A DNA stretch of 64,000 nucleotides from Adineta ricciae (GCA_905250025.1 CAJNOJ010000010.1:124001-188000); one strand, 5' to 3'; counted from the first letter of the stretch, positions 48,911-60,381 are shown. Notes: generated by a model not told the origin, from the sequence alone. A program made the numbers and translations.

Positions 48911-49548
48911 TTGAATTCTAAAATAAAAGAACAAAATATTACTAGCTGTGCTGCGACAATTCCTCGATCGATTTCTTTGACGAAGCGAAAAAACAGATGG
49001 ACATATTTGGTACACCACGCTGTAGTCGTGCTAGCGCTAGTTTACTAGCTTAGAATGTAGCGCCGCAAATTGATAATAATAAACAGAAAGAATTTTCGGA
49101 ATTTGCATTATTTTATAAAGAAAAAAGAAAGATTTGAATATTAACGAGACAAATTTGATTTATTAGTTAAAGTTCTGCCCAAATAATCTGATTGGTTCAT
49201 TACTTAGCCAATTACATTTAATTGGTTTTCAATAACATAACAACTATAAGTTGTTAATTGTTCATCTTCAGAGAATAAACGTCCAATTATCATTGATGTT
49301 TTAATTCAAAGGCAATAAATCGAAATTGTAGTTTGTGATATTGATCACTTCTATACATCAAGAACTATAATCGGTGAAGAAAATCCACAAATCTTCTCCC
49401 AAGGAGCTTCTCTTTTCTTCAAGTGAAAGATAATTCTGCGATGATTCACTTGGTGTTTTCTGCGCCTTCAAATTTAGCTCAAAGAAGCTCAAATGACATG
49501 TTCTAGGGCTTTCACGAAAAACAACTAAATTCCATCTAGTTATTTCAG
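48911..49548. other. Intergenic region upstream of NDUFB10
   Basis: Contains the probable NDUFB10 promoter and 5' UTR. AT-rich; no gene recognised. Confidence 0.45.
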
Positions 49549-49777
49549 CGTTTCTGCATTTGTCGAAACAAATTTATGCGATGTACTATTAGGTTTCACT
49601 GCTCATCATGTCCGGCAACATTTTACAAATGCAATTCGAAGTGAAGAGTTTTTATTATTATCAATTAATCAAATGACCGATATCATATCTGATGATGAAT
49701 TAACTTTTCCCCTAGAAGAAGATGTTATCCTTTATACGATGGAACAGATTGTATATGGTGTTGAACAAAAAAAGTGA
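49549..49777 (+). pseudogene. Orphan BACK-domain (BTB-kelch) fragment
   Basis: A 75-codon frame follows a splice-acceptor-like TTATTTCAG. It reads SAFVETNLCDVLLGFTAHHV, then RQHFTNAIRSEEFLLLSINQ and LTFPLEEDVILYTMEQIVYG, ending at a stop. This is the central BACK domain of BTB-kelch (KLHL) cullin-3 adaptors. No BTB domain is recognisable upstream and no kelch repeats downstream before unrelated sequence. Most likely a gene relic or detached exon; a very long intron to an unseen partner cannot be excluded. Confidence 0.6.
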
Positions 49778-51430
49778 AAGAAAATTACACTAAGAATATT
49801 TTTGAATTTTTTGAACATATTCGATTTTTCTTTTGATGTTTGCACGATTTTTTGTCAATTGAGTTAGTTCCAATTCATTGATAAGAACAAATGAAACAAA
49901 AAACTTTTTACCAATCACTGCTAGGTCATGAAAATCATTAAAACTCTATGAAGTTTTTCTTGCTGTTGGTGTTCAGATGATGCATTAGCAGCTGTTGAAA
50001 TATCTGATTCTCAGGCAAATCGATGAAGTAATGACATAGTATCAATACGTTCGTGTCGACCAAGTGCTGCGAACGGTGTTCCCGGTAATTGTTTATTTCC
50101 TCCTGGTAAACGAGATAGAAGACGGTTTGAATCATGTACAAAAGTGAGGTATTTGATTAGTCTTGCATTTCGACGCTACAAATTTCTTTTTATAAAGATA
50201 TGCCTTAGCAATTCAACGACGGACTGGTGTTGTATCAATGAATGGAAAATGATCAGGTATAACTGTGACTGCATCTGATAGTTATTCTTGTGCTATCGGA
50301 GAATCAAATGGATGGTAAAATAGAGTGAGTATTGATCTATATGAGAACGTCTTTTTGTAAAGGAAAATCTGCTATGATTATGTTCAAAAAAAGAACATTT
50401 GATTGCAGAAAAGCAGAATCGAGACAATCCTATGTTCGAGGAACCGAACAAGGTAGGCATAAGATTTTATAAGTGCAGTATACTCGAGGATATCAATCTT
50501 CTCATATTTTACTCTTCCTTTTCAATTTTTCCGTTATTCTTGGTTGTTATTGCTCAACATGTATCATTATCATTTTATTTTCTATTCTGGATCGGTTTGT
50601 TGTTCAACGCAGCAGCAGAAATTTACTCATACTTTGCATCTGTATATCGTCAATATCTTAACGAAAGATTAAGCATTAGCAGCAATCTCCATGTTGAAAA
50701 ATACGGGCTGGATCCAGAACCATTGTTCTGAGTCAAAAAGAACACTATGAAGAGTTTCAACAGCTTTTTCAACACTTACTATAAGGAAATGTTTATTTAA
50801 AATAAAGAAACTCATAAAAAACCATGTTTTCGGACGAGTGTCACTAGAAGAGAATTAACCATGCCCTCACCAAATAAAAATTTTGTTCAACACATTTCAA
50901 AGATTTCATCTGAAAATCTTATAACTTGTAATTATCAATAAAACACGAACGAAACACGTTTGTAATGATGCATGTACATATCTTATATCAGTTTGTTCGA
51001 AGAAAACATTTGAGTTATTAAATTAAAATATTTTTTTAATTGCTCCATTTTTGATAGTGTGTGTGTGTTGCCATCAGTTTTCAACAATAGTCACACATCC
51101 TCAAGATTTATGTATACGTTTTCGAAGATCAGTGCGCTTCGAAATATCTAGAAAATGGTGGCCTTCGAATATTCTGTCGTACAGTAAAACTTTGCACTGA
51201 CACCCACAGTCGAAGTTTCAAAAGTGACGAATATTTACAGAACCTTTGATCAATACCTAGACGAATGCTATCTATCTGAATCCTTAATATTGATTAAAAG
51301 AACGATAACAATCGACAAGAGGCTGGAAGCGAATGTCGAATATTCTCATCAGTGGAACTCAAAGGATAAATAGAGCTGACGAAGACGAAAAGGTTCGTTT
51401 TAATTGGCGACAACGGCCGAAAACAAGAAG
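49778..51430. other. Gene-poor region with unplaced coding-like fragments
   Basis: On the minus strand about 50048-50160 reads RLLSRLPGGNKQLPGTPFAA then LGRHERIDTMSLLHRF before a stop, which looks protein-like but is not recognised. On the plus strand 50399-50731 is a 110-residue open frame with two hydrophobic segments ending YGLDPEPLF. Neither has a convincing gene structure. The rest appears empty. Confidence 0.4.
50399..50731 (+). CDS. Uncertain small membrane ORF
   Basis: A 110-residue open frame with an acidic/polar N-terminus (AEKQNRDNPMFEEPNK), two hydrophobic stretches (SFSIFPLFLVVIAQHV and LSFYFLFWIGLLFNAAAEIY), and a polar C-terminus RQYLNERLSISSNL. A splice acceptor-like TTGCAG near its start suggests that, if real, it is the 3' exon of a longer gene. 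No family recognised and no upstream exon found, so this may be a relic. Confidence 0.3.
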   Translation: MIAEKQNRDNPMFEEPNKVGIRFYKCSILEDINLLIFYSSFSIFPLFLVVIAQHVSLSFYFLFWIGLLFNAAAEIYSYFASVYRQYLNERLSISSNLHVEKYGLDPEPLF

Positions 51431-52162
51431 ATGGTATCTACGACATTCATTGTGTTTATTGCACTCATCGGGTTAACCAGTGTGTATTCAAGTAAGTGTT
51501 GATTTGAGCGAGTAATGACACAAGTGAATGGTGTATTAATGTCTAGATATCAACGATTTTGATTGTTTTGAACGAGCTGATCCTGGTCCAGGTCGTGCTT
51601 TCTTTGAATTATACACTTGGAATGCTCGTAACAGGACCTGTACGAAATTTGTTTATGGCGGTTTATTGGGAAATCACAATCGATTTCAAACAAAAGAAGA
51701 ATGTTACAAAGCATGCCATGACGCTGTCTTACGTATGTTTTCTTCTCTTTATCATGTCATTAATTATTTCGAAATCTTCTAGATAAACAATTAAAATTTC
51801 ATCCAACTCGTCGTTACAGTGCAGTGAATCGTTTACATGAAATGTTTCAAATAGCTCTGAATATCGAAGAAGTTGATCATTATTATTTCAAATTAATCAG
51901 TCAACCAAGTGGAAAAGTCTTGAGTGTGATAACTAGCGACAAATCGTTAACTATTGGAACACAAGACTTCCGCAACGATAATTCACAACTTTGGGATATC
52001 ATTCCAACAGGTGAAAAAGATTATTTCCGAATCAAAACAGTAAGCAGACCAATGGGTCAGATGGATTATATGTTTTTACAAGTAACTGACCAGGATATCA
52101 CACATTTAACGTTAGCCAGACGTGATTATGACGATCTCAGTCAACAATGGCGATTCGTTTGA
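51431..52162 (+). CDS. Secreted Kunitz-like plus ricin-like beta-trefoil protein
   Basis: Three exons (51431-51491, 51547-51732, 51783-52162) give 208 residues. The signal peptide is MVSTTFIVFIALIGLTSVYS. It is followed by one Kunitz/BPTI-like domain: DCFERADPGPGRAFFELY, RTCTKFVYGGLLGNHNRF, TKEECYKACHD. Four of six cysteines are present; the pair that normally bridges the reactive loop is replaced by Gly (PGPGR) and Leu (GGLLG). The C-terminal exon looks like part of a ricin-B beta-trefoil, with YYFKLISQPSGKVLSV, SQLWDIIP and a final LSQQWRFV resembling QxW repeats. It is probably secreted. Kunitz domains inhibit serine proteases, but loss of this disulphide makes activity uncertain. The next gene is also a secreted protein. 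Confidence 0.82.
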
Positions 52163-52859
52163 AAATCGTCATAAATAAACTGTGTTCTATCAATCGTCTC
52201 GTTTTTTTTGTACAAAAAAGACTGATCTGAAGACGACCTTTTGGTAATTTTTTTTCATATGTGCAAGGATAGTCTTGTTATTGTTATTGAATATCGATTA
52301 TTCGGCTTAACTCTTGTCATTCGAGTTCGTTTTTCATTTCGATATATGTCTTTCTTTTTCGTTGATCATTAAGACTATGAATGACAATAAAATATACTAG
52401 ACAACGACCTTTTATTCGAAATCTGCTGTTAGAACACGTATTTTCTTCTTTTAATTCAAATAATGAACACGTCTGAAGACGAAAACTTTTCAAAACTCCA
52501 AGGTTAACGGAAATAAAACATCTTGATTTGTTTAACAAAGAGTTCTAGACGTGCAGAATACACTTGGATCATACCCATTCGAGATTTGTTACTTGAAGTC
52601 AAGGTAATGATTTCGTTGTAAGTTTTTTTTGTCAAATGTTTGTCATTATGTCGTTATTACATATTCAAAGCCACATTCTTTCACGTGCACACATTTAATC
52701 CTAATAAGATATAGAGAAAAAAAGACAAAGAGAGAGAGAGAAGAGCTCCGACTTATCAACATATAAACGACGTCTATAAATGTAAGTAAAGCGACATTTT
52801 GGATTTGATCACCTTCTATCTCCTTTCATCGAGCTATACGCAGGAATCTTTGTGCAAAT
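52163..52859. other. Intergenic region between two secreted-protein genes
   Basis: About 700 bp with a GA tract near 52731-52742. Probably the promoter of the downstream gene; no motif recognised. Confidence 0.45.
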
Positions 52860-55035
52860 ATGCGCTTGAGTTTAATAGTTTTACTATGCTTCGCTATTGC
52901 TCTGGCCACTTCAGCAACGACACGTCGTCGTCCAACTAAAACACCGGCACCAAAGTCGGCTTATGCTTACTTACGTACTGTTCGTGGAAACAGTTCGTGT
53001 ACTAGCGGATCCTGTCCGTTTTGGGAAAGACACGGACGTTCGTTCGCTGCACTTCGATGCTACTCTCAACAATATCAAGAGTGCACATGCCTCCATCGCA
53101 TGTGCTTTAGTTCATGCATGTTTACACGAGAAGTTTGTAATCAAGAAATGGTCTCATGTTTACGACAAATCTGTCCACGTTGTATGCCACCATCGGCATC
53201 AGCTATGTGTGCTGTTTATGATTCCATGGCTACACGCGTAGCTGAAGCTCTATCCATCTTTGCTTGCTATCCATGCTGTGCGGTGTTTCATACTACGACA
53301 GCCAATACTACAAGTATGATTCACTTTTACTTGTGTTACTGGTATATGTAAATGTTTGGTCTTTTCTATAGGTACACCTCCAACAACAACTCGTAAGTTA
53401 CTATAAGTCTTGTATTATGAAGTTTTATCATTAAGATCATTCTTTGTTACGTTTGGCCAGCTGTTGTTCCTGAAAGTTCAACAACAGATCCTTTTGCATT
53501 TACAGACGGTAAGCGAATGGAAGTTTATCTATCAATCAAATTTTATTTTGATTTCATTTCATAGGTATGTCAACTAGACATTTTTAATTGATCATTTGTT
53601 AAAAATATGATTTTTCGAATGCACTAGACAGTCTTGGTCCGTCAAATTCAGAAATTCCAGAAGGTAATCCGTTTCTGTAAAACTTCAATTAGTATTGAAC
53701 AACCTATGTATTGATAGTGACAGATGATTACTATACTGGTATCATAAATATCAATCCAACAAGTAAGATAAACTACGCTACGATTTATTTGTATCATCTT
53801 TATCGATTCTTTTTTTCGTCTTGTAAGACGCTGTCCCAATTAACAATCAAAATACTGGTAAATACGCTTTAGTCATCTTGATTGAACAAAAATCTTAAGT
53901 CTTTATGTAGGATCTTTCCCGACAAATAATGGAAACAATGGAAGTAAGTACGACGTAAAAGATGATTACTTTCTCATTAGAATATCTACACCGGCATAGT
54001 AAAATTTTTATTACCGAAATAAACATTCGCTACAATTATTTCTAGTCTATACCAATGGAAACGGTAACATCTACCCAAACACAAACACTAACAGTATTCC
54101 TAACACACCCGTCAATACGAATACTAATGCTAATGGAAACGGCATTCCTAACACGAACACAAATACTTTTACTAATACCAATGGAAATGGTATTCCCAAC
54201 TCGAATACAAACACTTTTACTAATACCAATGGAAACGGTATTCCCAACTCGAACACAAATACTTTTACTAATACCAATGGAAATGGTATTCCCAACTCGA
54301 ATACAAACACTTTTACTAATACCAATGGAAACGGTATTCCCAACTCGAACACAAATACTTTTACTAATACCAATGGAAATGGTATTCCTAACACGAATAC
54401 AAACGGCAATACCTTTACTAATGGAAACACAAATGGCAACATCTATACCAATGGAAATCTAAACGGTAACGGTAATCCCAATGGAAATCCCAACATTAAT
54501 GCTCCTGTAAACACGAATGCCAATGAAAACGTTGTTCCCAACACAAACATTAACACTGTACCAAATACAAACACAAATGGAAACCCAAATACAAATGGCA
54601 ATCCCAACAGCAACGGTAATGGCAATACCAATGCAGGTGGAAATACAAATGGTGTTAACAGTGTGAACACTGCGAACGGTAACGGTAATGGACTTAGTGG
54701 AAACTGTATGATATAGATTAAGTTTTACAATCATTCGATCGATTTTTATAGGTGTCGGTACTAATAACTATCCTGGCGTAGTCTTTCCTGGTAGTGATGC
54801 AATATTCTACAACAATAACTTTCCTCTTCGAAATCAACAAACTGTGAAACAACGTAGACGTCAAACTGTTCGTGCAACAAAACGTCGTTCATCAACAACA
54901 CGTCGAGCATCAACTTCAACTCGTCGAACGGCTCAAGCAAATGGTACAGTTCGTGCTAACACTGTCAAAAGCAGTGTTCGTAAACCGGTGCAAGCAGCCA
55001 AAAAACCTCAAACAAACAATCGTGTCAAAAGTTAA
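52860..55035 (+). CDS. Secreted PLA2-XII-like cysteine-rich protein with Asn-rich repeats and basic tail
   Basis: The signal peptide is MRLSLIVLLCFAIALATSAT. Exon 1 (52860-53313) carries a cysteine-rich domain: QQYQECTCLHRMCFSSC, FTREVCNQEMVSCLRQICP, AMCAVYDSMATRVAEAL, FACYPCC. Cysteine spacing resembles group XII phospholipase A2 around its CCxxHD motif. The histidine is kept but the following calcium-pair Asp is Arg, so catalysis is doubtful (inference). At least seven very small exons (53380-53960) follow. Those I could phase are phase 1 at both ends, giving Thr/Pro/Ser/Asn-rich linkers. Then comes a large Asn/Thr/Gly exon (54044-54706) with 48-bp repeats. The last exon is basic (KQRRRQTVRATKRRSSTTRR), stop at 55035. 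One gene is inferred because all splice phases agree; exon order is my reconstruction. Confidence 0.72.
54132..54407 (+). repeat. 48-bp coding minisatellite (Asn-rich, 16-residue unit)
   Basis: Five full 48-bp units start at 54132, 54180, 54228, 54276 and 54324, with a partial sixth at 54372. The unit encodes NGNGIPNSNTNTFTNT. Units 2 and 4 are the same and units 3 and 5 are the same, differing only by synonymous AAT/AAC and similar changes. The recent expansion unit was therefore a 96-bp dimer. Confidence 0.92.
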
Positions 55036-55984
55036 CTCTTGATGATACATTCATACATATGTCTTTATTTTCTTTCTTTTTTCCTTAAATAAAAGCATTT
55101 TGTCATATTATTGCAAAGTTTTTCAATATAAACCAGTTTATTTCATAAAGAAACATGTCGATTCCGATTCCGTTTTCGTCGAAACATATCAATACACATA
55201 GATTCACTATACATAAACATTTCTGTAATAAAAACGCACTGAAGCGTTAAAGAAATATTGTACATGCCCACGCTTCTGCGCGTCATCCACTCTTTCTTTT
55301 TTTTTCTCAACGCATCTCTTTTGGATTCTTTTTTTTTCTAACCTTGTATCGATTTATTTCATAAAAGTAGAGACGTCGTTATACACGCATCGATTGCACG
55401 TTCTCACACATGTCGATACATGTTGTTTCGCTATTCCTGACATCGAAAATGGCGAAGTCATGGTTTTATTTATGAGTGTATCGTTACTAGTCAGCAAATA
55501 TCATCATCATGGTGCTTGCTGACGTGTGACGCGTCCTCTTCTCGCCTTTTCATGCATTGTATAATTCGTTGTCTCTATTTTTCTTTGCCTCTTTTTGAAG
55601 TACTTTTTTTCTCAAGTTGGCCATACGACACACACACGTATTCAGCAGAACCTTTCCTGGCTGTCGATCGGACAGCCAAAGAGAAGGCGAGAGAGATAGA
55701 GAGAAAATGAGAGAAGCATAGAGGACGATAGAGAGACGAAGAGACAGCAACAAAATTAACACATCCTCATTGAAGCACATCAAGGTAGAAAAGAAAGGTT
55801 TTCTTTTGCATTTCTCTCTTTTTCTTCTATTCTCTTTCTTTCTTTCTTGCTTCTAGAGTCCAGTTGTTGTTTGTTGTTGACGATCATTATAATTGCTGAG
55901 CTCGTCTATTTTACATTATTGTTGAGTGAAATTCTTGTCATTTTTTCAGAAAAAATAAGTGGTACCGCCTGCTGATCTACAGCT
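55036..55984. other. Intergenic region, no gene recognised
   Basis: About 950 bp, with CT/GA-rich simple sequence near 55690-55740 and 55815-55850. Contains the promoter of the next gene by position. Confidence 0.45.
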
Positions 55985-56530
55985 ATGTTTCAACGAACAG
56001 GCGGATTTTCGGGTTCACGAGCACGTGCGTATACCATCGTTTCTCATCAGTCGACAATGAAATATTTCTTTTGCTTTGTTTTTTTTAGGATATGTGCCTA
56101 ATGTTTCAGCTTCACGAGGTGTTTACCGATCAGCTTATGCTCGACCATCGGGTCGTTATGTCGCTCGACCAGCCGTCCGACCAGTAGTACCAGCCGGACG
56201 TGCACCTGGCGGTGCTGGCCTTCTTGCCGCTATTCTTGGTCCTATCGGTGGTCTAACTGGTTGCTTATGCTGTCTAAATACAATCGGTGTTTGGGGTCTT
56301 TTCATTACGGCAATTCCATTGACTGTCTTTATCAGTAAGTACTTTTCGTATGGTTTTCCTCGACGTTTTGTTAACTAACTCACAATCTTTTCATTTTCAT
56401 TCAAGGTCGATGGTATCGTGCCTACAAGAACCGTACTAACAGCGGTGCTGAAGAACTTCTTGCTCCACAAATGCTTCTTATGTTACTCCTCGTATGTTCG
56501 TTCTTATTCACGTTCATGCGTCGCTCATAG
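55985..56530 (+). CDS. Small Arg/Pro/Gly-rich two-transmembrane protein, unrecognised
   Basis: Three exons join in frame (start ATG 55985, second exon from about 56090, third from about 56407). The product begins MFQRTGGFSGSRARYVPNVS and continues with an Arg/Ala/Pro-rich stretch (RPAVRPVVPAGRAPGGAG). The first hydrophobic segment is LLAAILGPIGGLTGCLCCLN; hydrophobicity continues through IGVWGLFITAIPLTVFIS. A polar loop RWYRAYKNRTNSGAEELL leads to a second segment, MLLMLLLVCSFLFTF, and the end MRRS at TAG 56528-56530. A CLCC cysteine cluster may be acylated (inference). No family recognised. Two clean introns support a real gene. Confidence 0.7.
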
Positions 56531-57829
56531 ACAACCTCACCGACGACTTGATCTTTATTTTGCTCTATGGTGTTATTTCTTTAAAACACATACATATATG
56601 CGCACAAACACAATAAATGGTTTTTATTTTTTTTCTGTTCATATTTTTTTCCCTATTTTCGCAACACAACGAATATTTTCTATTTTTTTCTCGCATGAAA
56701 CATACGCGCGCGCGATTGAACTTTTTTTTCTTGATAACAGTAAAATAAAAATGACAACGACGACGACGATGATAACGACGACACAACAGTAAAAAGATCT
56801 TTATTTAAAACAAAAAAGCCTTGATTAACGTGCCGATGTTCAATGTTTCTTTTCCGTTTTATTTATCTATTTTTTGTTTCACACAAACTATTTCAAATAA
56901 AAAAGAAAACAACCAAAGTCTATTGACGTCATTCATCGTATGATTGAAATTTTCCATATAATTAAGATGACTAAATGCATATGTCATATACACATCAGAC
57001 CGATGACCTTGAAATAATAACGAAACAAATTAAATTGTTTTAAATTCATATCAGAATTCATGATTTCAAAGTTTGCTTTTTTTTCGTGCTTATCATTATT
57101 TACATTCTTGGAGTTTTATTTATTTCTCTTCTTCTTCTTTCCTATTCGTCATCATGATCATGGTTATTCATATCATTTTGTCATGCATGGTTTCCGCACC
57201 ATATTCATGTCTTTTGTATGAGTATGTCTGTGAAAATCTAATGTTTTTTTCTTTTTCGTCGTTTCTGCCGTTTTTTTTTCTCTTTTTGAGGTTGTTAGTT
57301 ATGGATGTTCATGGTTGATTGCGCATATCGACGAAAAAAAGTGCTTCATCCTTTCTCTCATTTCTTTTTCGTCATTGATTCAAAAGCATTCACTGATATG
57401 ATGCTTCCTGTGCGAAATTACCTTGAGTCGATCGATATGCCTGACAAGAAAAAAAAAACGCAAATGATAGAGAGAGAGAGAGAACCTGTACCGTCACCCA
57501 CGTCTAGTTGAATATATTCATAGAGAATGCGACGCTTTTTTTTCTCCTTCATATTGGCAAGTTAGTAGATAGCATGAAAACAAACTTATTTATTTGTACA
57601 TGGTCTCTTTCTCTCTCTCTCCCTTCTCTCCCGTGCCTCTAGTCGATCTTCGTTTACCTGTTAAAGAGAGAACTACGTATGCGAAAACAGGGAAAAATAA
57701 ACAAATCTGATCTTTTTTTTTCTCTTCACTAGATAATATTGTTCAAACAAATTTTGTTTGTAAATATATTCTTTCGTTTTTTCTTTTCTTACAGATACAC
57801 GAGTGTGTGTGTAAGTTAAACAATCAAGA
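56531..57829. other. Intergenic region, T-rich
   Basis: About 1.3 kb of T-rich and CT-rich sequence with GA at 57469-57482. No gene recognised. Any missing 5' exons of the cadherin gene would be expected here but none (no signal peptide exon) was found. Confidence 0.45.
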
Positions 57830-60311
57830 ATGGTCAATCCTATAGGCGCCGCGCTCNATGTTTATATTCTTCCAATTCGAATATTGAATATCAATGATAA
57901 TTTCATCCAATTTCATGTTAATCGAACAGTAATCGAAATCGATGAGAATGATGAAAACTGGTCGAAGAAGAGTTATCTATTGCCAGAAGCTTATGATGAA
58001 GATGGCGATTCAATCACGTATTCAATATATTTACAAAATTGGATTAAACCAGATGGATTATTCGATTTCGATGAAACGAATTTATTATTAAAACCAATGA
58101 AGAAATTCGATCGAGAAGAACAAAACATCTATCTTCTTCGTTTAATTGCTCATAATCAAAATGATGCATCGACTGATATCATCATTCTCATTCGAGATGT
58201 CAATGACAATGCACCGAAATGCGAACATAATCAAACCGTCTTCCTCATTTCTAATCTCTCGGGTTTGACTTTCCTTTCATTGAATGCTACCGATCTTGAT
58301 GAAGGTGACAATGCTAAATTAGAATATCGTTTAACGAATCCATCACCAGGATTTAGTATCGATCGATATAACGGTCAGATTAAATTCGACTCGAAGAGAT
58401 GGATGCGTTCGAACGAATCGATATTAATCGTGAATGTTACCGATCATGGAAAACCTTTGTCATTATCGACCCGATGTTTTGTCGAAATCCAATTCACATC
58501 GATTTATCACATTGACTTTCATTCGAATATTTCCATCATCAATCAAACAACGATTCATTTCAATGTGAAAAATCTTCATCATTCACTTGGCCAATTTCGA
58601 ATCTATGACAAACAACAGATGAAATTATGTTCAAATTGTTTCATCAGTCTAAACTCAACATACGAAGATATATTCAAGTTGAATTCGTCGACTTATGATT
58701 TATATCTGAATCTAAATTCGATGTATCTGATGAGAATTTTAACGAATTATTCGAATAGAAAAGAAAACTTGTCGTTGAATTTTCAAATTCAAATCAGCAG
58801 TTCATTCAATCCGTCGATAATCTCGATGAAAAATTACTCAATAGTTATCTTTTTCAATAAAGTTCATCTGTTAATTCATTCGAACATGTTTTTCTTGAAA
58901 ATCGACCAAAACACTCCTCTTTACGAACGAATTCCTCTTTACAATCGTTATCATCATTGTTTGAACAATCAATCGACTGAACTGGTCTTGTTCGACCCAA
59001 CACAAACATTTCAACTAGACGACAATCTCAATTTAGTCTTAATGAAATATTTAAATGTCAAACAACGAAAATTCTATCAATTAATACTCCAGCAGAACCC
59101 GAACAATTCGACGAATGACGTAAGTTCTCACGAATCTGTTCTTCGTTCTGAATACATTTTTTGTTTTGTATAGATAAAACCTTGTTCGATTCAGTTGAAT
59201 CTTTACATTCTCGATTCTTATTCATCTACACATGTCTTACCTTATTTCTCTCATCCATTCTATATTTTAACTAGTAAAAACATGTCGGAATTCTCTCTCC
59301 GAGCACTTCCATCACATGTCAGATACGTTTCTTCCGTACCAGATCTCATCTCAATCGATTCATTCAATGCTTCATTCACCGTCCGTTCATTAGCATTATA
59401 TTCTTCGTATTATTATGATTTCCAAATCCAAGCAATCGATTCTCAAACGCCTTCGCTGAGCAGTTCAATTCCTATTCGAATCTTTTTCGGAATAAACAAA
59501 TACCCACCTTACCTTTTAATCAACTCGACAAGACTCTCGATCGAAATTTTCTCTTCAAGATTTTTGTATCAAGTCAAAGCTTACGATCCGGATATAATAT
59601 TTAACGAAGAAATGAATGTTTTAGTGCCTTCAATAGAATATGAAGTCGATCCATCAACGAACATCGAAATCGAACGTTTCACCGGTCGGATATTTTTAAA
59701 GAATTTGAATAAGACAAAGATTAATTTTACATTGATTATGACCGACTTCGGTCAACCAAATCGATTAATCACAAAGCAATCATTAGTTTTCGACATTCAA
59801 TCAAGAGAAAATCTTTCGGTCTCGTTTCTATTCATACTCATCTTTACTCTGTTCATTATCGTTTTACTTGGTCTTCTATTAATATTCATGAATTGTTGTT
59901 GTAAAAAACGTCAGAAATCTTTGAAAACTCAAGATAAAACAACTTGGAAAAACATTTCACCAACAGCACCGAATACTTCCTTGATCGACAACGAATACGT
60001 AAGTTCACTCTCTGGTATTTCTTTCTTCACACTCATTTGTCTTTTAGTTAACAACATCTTTACCTCGTGAACAACGAATTCATCCAACGCGTGCGAAAAG
60101 TGATACATTTCAACCTCGACGAATGTTTCCCCATCTTTCCTTAGAGAGGGTGAATATTCCATACTCATGTGAGATTCTTTCTGCTGGAGAGGACTGTCAA
60201 CAACGTTTGTCGATGACAGATATCAACAAATATTTGGAACGTTTTGAAAAAATCTATAATGACTCATCGTCGCAACAATATTTACATCAACCTGTTGGAT
60301 CTGTTGTATAA
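57830..60311 (+). CDS. Cadherin-family cell-adhesion protein, 5' end doubtful
   Basis: Exons 57830-59119, 59174-59998 and 60048-60311 give 792 residues. Cadherin repeats are recognisable by calcium-binding motifs: ILNINDNFIQFHV, EAYDEDGDSITYSIY, FDREEQNIYLL, RDVNDNAPKC, NATDLDEGDNAKLEYRL and DRYNGQIKF. The later extracellular part is diverged. Near the C-terminus is one membrane segment (SVSFLFILIFTLFIIVLLGL) followed by CCCKKRQK. A cytoplasmic tail of about 130 residues lacks an obvious catenin-binding motif, so it is more protocadherin-like. There is no signal peptide: the first codons (MVNPIGAAL) lead straight into the end of a repeat at VYILPIRILNINDN, and base 57857 is ambiguous (n). The true 5' end is therefore probably missing or misjoined. 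Confidence 0.8.
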
Positions 60312-60381
60312 AACTCATTTATTTTTCACATGTGTGTGCTTCTTAATTCATAAAAATATATCTCTGTATGTACACAATCGA

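Noticed and set aside
54071..54734. Minus-strand Val/Phe/Leu-rich frames opposite the Asn-rich repeat
   Set aside because: Antisense shadows of the 48-bp repeat, which stays open in several frames because its unit length is divisible by three.
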